Positions 4,534-5,671 of a DNA stretch of 5,671 nucleotides are shown one piece after another. The notes under the pieces are model-generated. The model saw only the letters and a list, made by a program, of their open reading frames with translations. It searched no databases and had not been told where the DNA came from. This DNA comes from Oscillospiraceae bacterium (lineage in GTDB: Bacteria; Bacillota; Clostridia; Oscillospirales; Oscillospiraceae). The translations under genes were made by a program, and so were the position numbers. Every line of letters starts with the position of its first letter. Position 1 is the stretch's first letter. The stretch spans positions 1-5,671 of the forward strand of contig JAEFAK010000126.1 of NCBI GenBank assembly GCA_016287555.1, given 5' to 3'.

Positions 4534-5541
4534 TCAGTAGAGGCTGCCGGAGTTCACGACCGGCTGCGCGTTCTGATTGCCGCAGAGCACGACGAGCAGA
4601 TTAGAGACCATGGCGGCCTTGCGCTCCTCGTCGAGATCGACGACGTTGTTCTCCTTCAGGCGCTCGAGAGCCATCTCGACCATGCCGACGGCGCCGTCGA
4701 CTATCATCTTGCGCGCGTCGATGATTGCGCTGGCCTGCTGGCGCTGGAGCATGACGGCGGCTATCTCCGGGGCATAGGCGAGGTAGGTTATGCGGGCCTC
4801 GATTATCTCAAGGCCGGCCTCGCCGACGCGGGACTGTATCTCATTCTTGATGCGCTCGGCGACGACCTCGCTCGAGCCGCGCAGGCTGCCCTCATCGGCC
4901 ACGCCGTCGCCCGTCGTATCGACGCCGGGAGCGACGTCGTAGGGATAGATGCGGACGATGTTGCGCAGAGCCGCGTCGCACTGAAGCGAGAGATATTCCT
5001 TATAGTTATCGACGTTGAAGGCGGCCTTCGCCGTATCGACGACGCGCCAGATGACGGCTATGCCTATCTCGACGGGATTGCCGAGGCAGTCGTTTATCTT
5101 CTGGCGGGAGTTATTGAGCGTCATGATCTTGAGCGATATCTTCTTGCTGGGCAGCTCGGCCGCCTGCTGGGCGCCGGGCTGGGCGACGAGGATGTTCCCC
5201 TTCCCGCCCGCGTCGACGTCGCCGGACTGGTTGAGTCTGGTCTTGGCGGCCGGGTTTACAGCGGAGCAGAACGGGTTTACATAATAAAACCCTGCCCCCT
5301 TCAAGGTGCCCACGTATTTTCCGAAGAGCGTCAGCACGAGGGCTTCCTGCGGCTTGAGCACCTTCAGGCCGATCCATAGTATCCAGCCGAGGCACATATA
5401 CAGCACGCAGATTATGCCGAGCAGCGTCAGGCCGGTGGCAATGGTCGCTATGAATCCGATTATCGCGGCTATGTAGAGCAGGATGGAAATGATCAAAACT
5501 GCCATTCCGTACTTTCTTCTGGCTAATACTTTCTCTTCCAT
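4534..5541 (-). CDS. SPFH/band-7 domain membrane protein (stomatin/flotillin-like)
   Basis: A 335-aa protein with two N-terminal membrane segments (about residues 12-35 and 37-60). The SPFH/band-7 domain starts at LKPQEALVLTLFGKYVGTLKGAGFYYVNPF (62-91) and continues through SLKIMTLNNSRQKINDCLGNPVEIGIAVIWRVVDTAKA to EIIEARITYLAYAPEIAAVMLQRQQA (245-270), with a helical C-terminal tail. Proteins of this class oligomerise on membranes and organise lipid and protein domains. Two insertions stand out: a Gly/Gln/Ala-rich loop (104-132) and a Ca-binding-like loop DTTGDGVADE (208-217). The start at 5541 is chosen because GGGAGG lies 7 nt upstream; an in-frame ATG at 5556 overlaps that site and is unlikely. 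It is the first gene of the operon, directly under a strong promoter, and is followed after one base by the Arc-like regulator, a pairing seen in many Clostridia. Confidence 0.92.
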   Translation of the reverse strand: MEEKVLARRKYGMAVLIISILLYIAAIIGFIATIATGLTLLGIICVLYMCLGWILWIGLKVLKPQEALVLTLFGKYVGTLKGAGFYYVNPFCSAVNPAAKTRLNQSGDVDAGGKGNILVAQPGAQQAAELPSKKISLKIMTLNNSRQKINDCLGNPVEIGIAVIWRVVDTAKAAFNVDNYKEYLSLQCDAALRNIVRIYPYDVAPGVDTTGDGVADEGSLRGSSEVVAERIKNEIQSRVGEAGLEIIEARITYLAYAPEIAAVMLQRQQASAIIDARKMIVDGAVGMVEMALERLKENNVVDLDEERKAAMVSNLLVVLCGNQNAQPVVNSGSLY

Positions 5542-5548
5542 GTCGGGA

Positions 5549-5554
5549 CCTCCC
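5549..5554 (-). promoter_or_regulatory. Ribosome binding site of the SPFH gene
   Basis: GGGAGG on the minus strand, 7 nt before the ATG at 5541. It rules out the ATG at 5556, which would lie within or before the ribosome binding site. Confidence 0.85.
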
Positions 5555-5569
5555 ATAAGATTTGTTCAT

Positions 5570-5590
5570 ATGATATCACTATGATATCAT
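5570..5590. promoter_or_regulatory. Paired palindromic operator over the promoter, likely bound by the Arc-like protein
   Basis: Two exact copies of the 8-bp palindrome TGATATCA lie at 5571-5578 and 5582-5589, with centres 11 bp apart, one helical turn. The whole 21-bp stretch is itself a near-perfect dyad (18 of 21 positions). It covers the -10 box and spacer, so a bound protein would block RNA polymerase. P22 Arc binds a 21-bp operator with half-sites one turn apart between the -35 and -10 boxes, and the operon encodes an Arc-type protein. Confidence 0.7.
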
Positions 5591-5598
5591 TTTGTCAA
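5570..5598 (-). promoter_or_regulatory. Sigma-A-type promoter of the six-gene operon
   Basis: On the minus strand, TTGACA (5593-5598, 6 of 6) is followed by a 17-nt spacer and TATCAT (5570-5575, 5 of 6). The transcript would start near 5563, giving a leader of about 20 nt before the SPFH gene. It begins only about 10 bp after the upstream terminator. Confidence 0.85.
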
Positions 5599-5608
5599 CA
5601 CATCGGAC

Positions 5609-5645
5609 AAAAAAACTGCTCTCCGGAGCCGGAGAGCGGCTTTTT
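5609..5645. terminator. Bidirectional rho-independent terminator
   Basis: GCTCTCCG (5618-5625) pairs with CGGAGAGC (5630-5637), with further CG/GU pairing outside. The plus strand continues GGCTTTTT and the minus strand continues AGTTTTTTT, so both directions have a stem followed by a T run. It probably ends a minus-strand gene lying right of the window and insulates the operon promoter. Confidence 0.85.
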
Positions 5646-5671
5646 GCCCGTTTTTGAGGGGTCAGAGGCTG
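5646..5671. other. Short edge sequence without a recognisable feature
   Basis: These 26 bases lie beyond the terminator. They may hold the 3' end of a minus-strand gene (a TGA is present on that strand), but too little is visible to assign a frame. Confidence 0.3.

Overview
The window looks like chromosomal DNA of a gut-type, GC-rich Clostridia/Firmicutes bacterium, possibly an Oscillospiraceae/Ruminococcaceae relative. The reasons are the stomatin/Arc-like gene pair, the strong purine-rich ribosome binding sites, the lipoprotein with a Pro/Thr/Glu linker, and GC-rich minus-strand genes. This is an inference from gene style; no taxonomic marker is present.

Positions 2-1283 hold a complete IS3-family insertion sequence, visibly more AT-rich than its surroundings. 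It has imperfect terminal inverted repeats (TG...CA), a 95-aa OrfA with helix-turn-helix and leucine zipper, and a 285-aa OrfB with an intact DDE triad. A perfect 15-bp hairpin hides the orfA ribosome binding site, and a second hairpin closes the 3' end of orfB. The element sits immediately beside what looks like half of a transcription terminator, at the 3' end of the neighbouring operon.

Positions 1314-5541 hold six genes, all on the minus strand, with gaps from -1 to 42 nt. They probably form one operon, read from right to left. In transcription order they are a two-TM SPFH/band-7 (stomatin-like) membrane protein, a 66-aa Arc-type ribbon-helix-helix regulator, a four-TM DUF1648 (SdpI-related) membrane protein, a lipoprotein of unknown function, an ABC-2-type ATPase and its six-TM permease. 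The permease start overlaps the ATPase stop (TGATG).

Upstream (5570-5598, minus strand) is a near-consensus sigma-A promoter, TTGACA-17-TATCAT. Two copies of the palindrome TGATATCA, exactly 11 bp apart, lie over its -10 box and spacer. This resembles an Arc-type tandem operator, so the small regulator in the operon is the obvious candidate to bind it. A bidirectional terminator (5609-5645) insulates the operon from whatever lies to the right.

Taken together, the host part reads as a self-regulated membrane or envelope module: a membrane scaffold, an SdpI-like membrane protein, a surface lipoprotein and an ABC exporter. A role in envelope homeostasis or peptide resistance is a hypothesis. 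No substrate can be read from the sequence.
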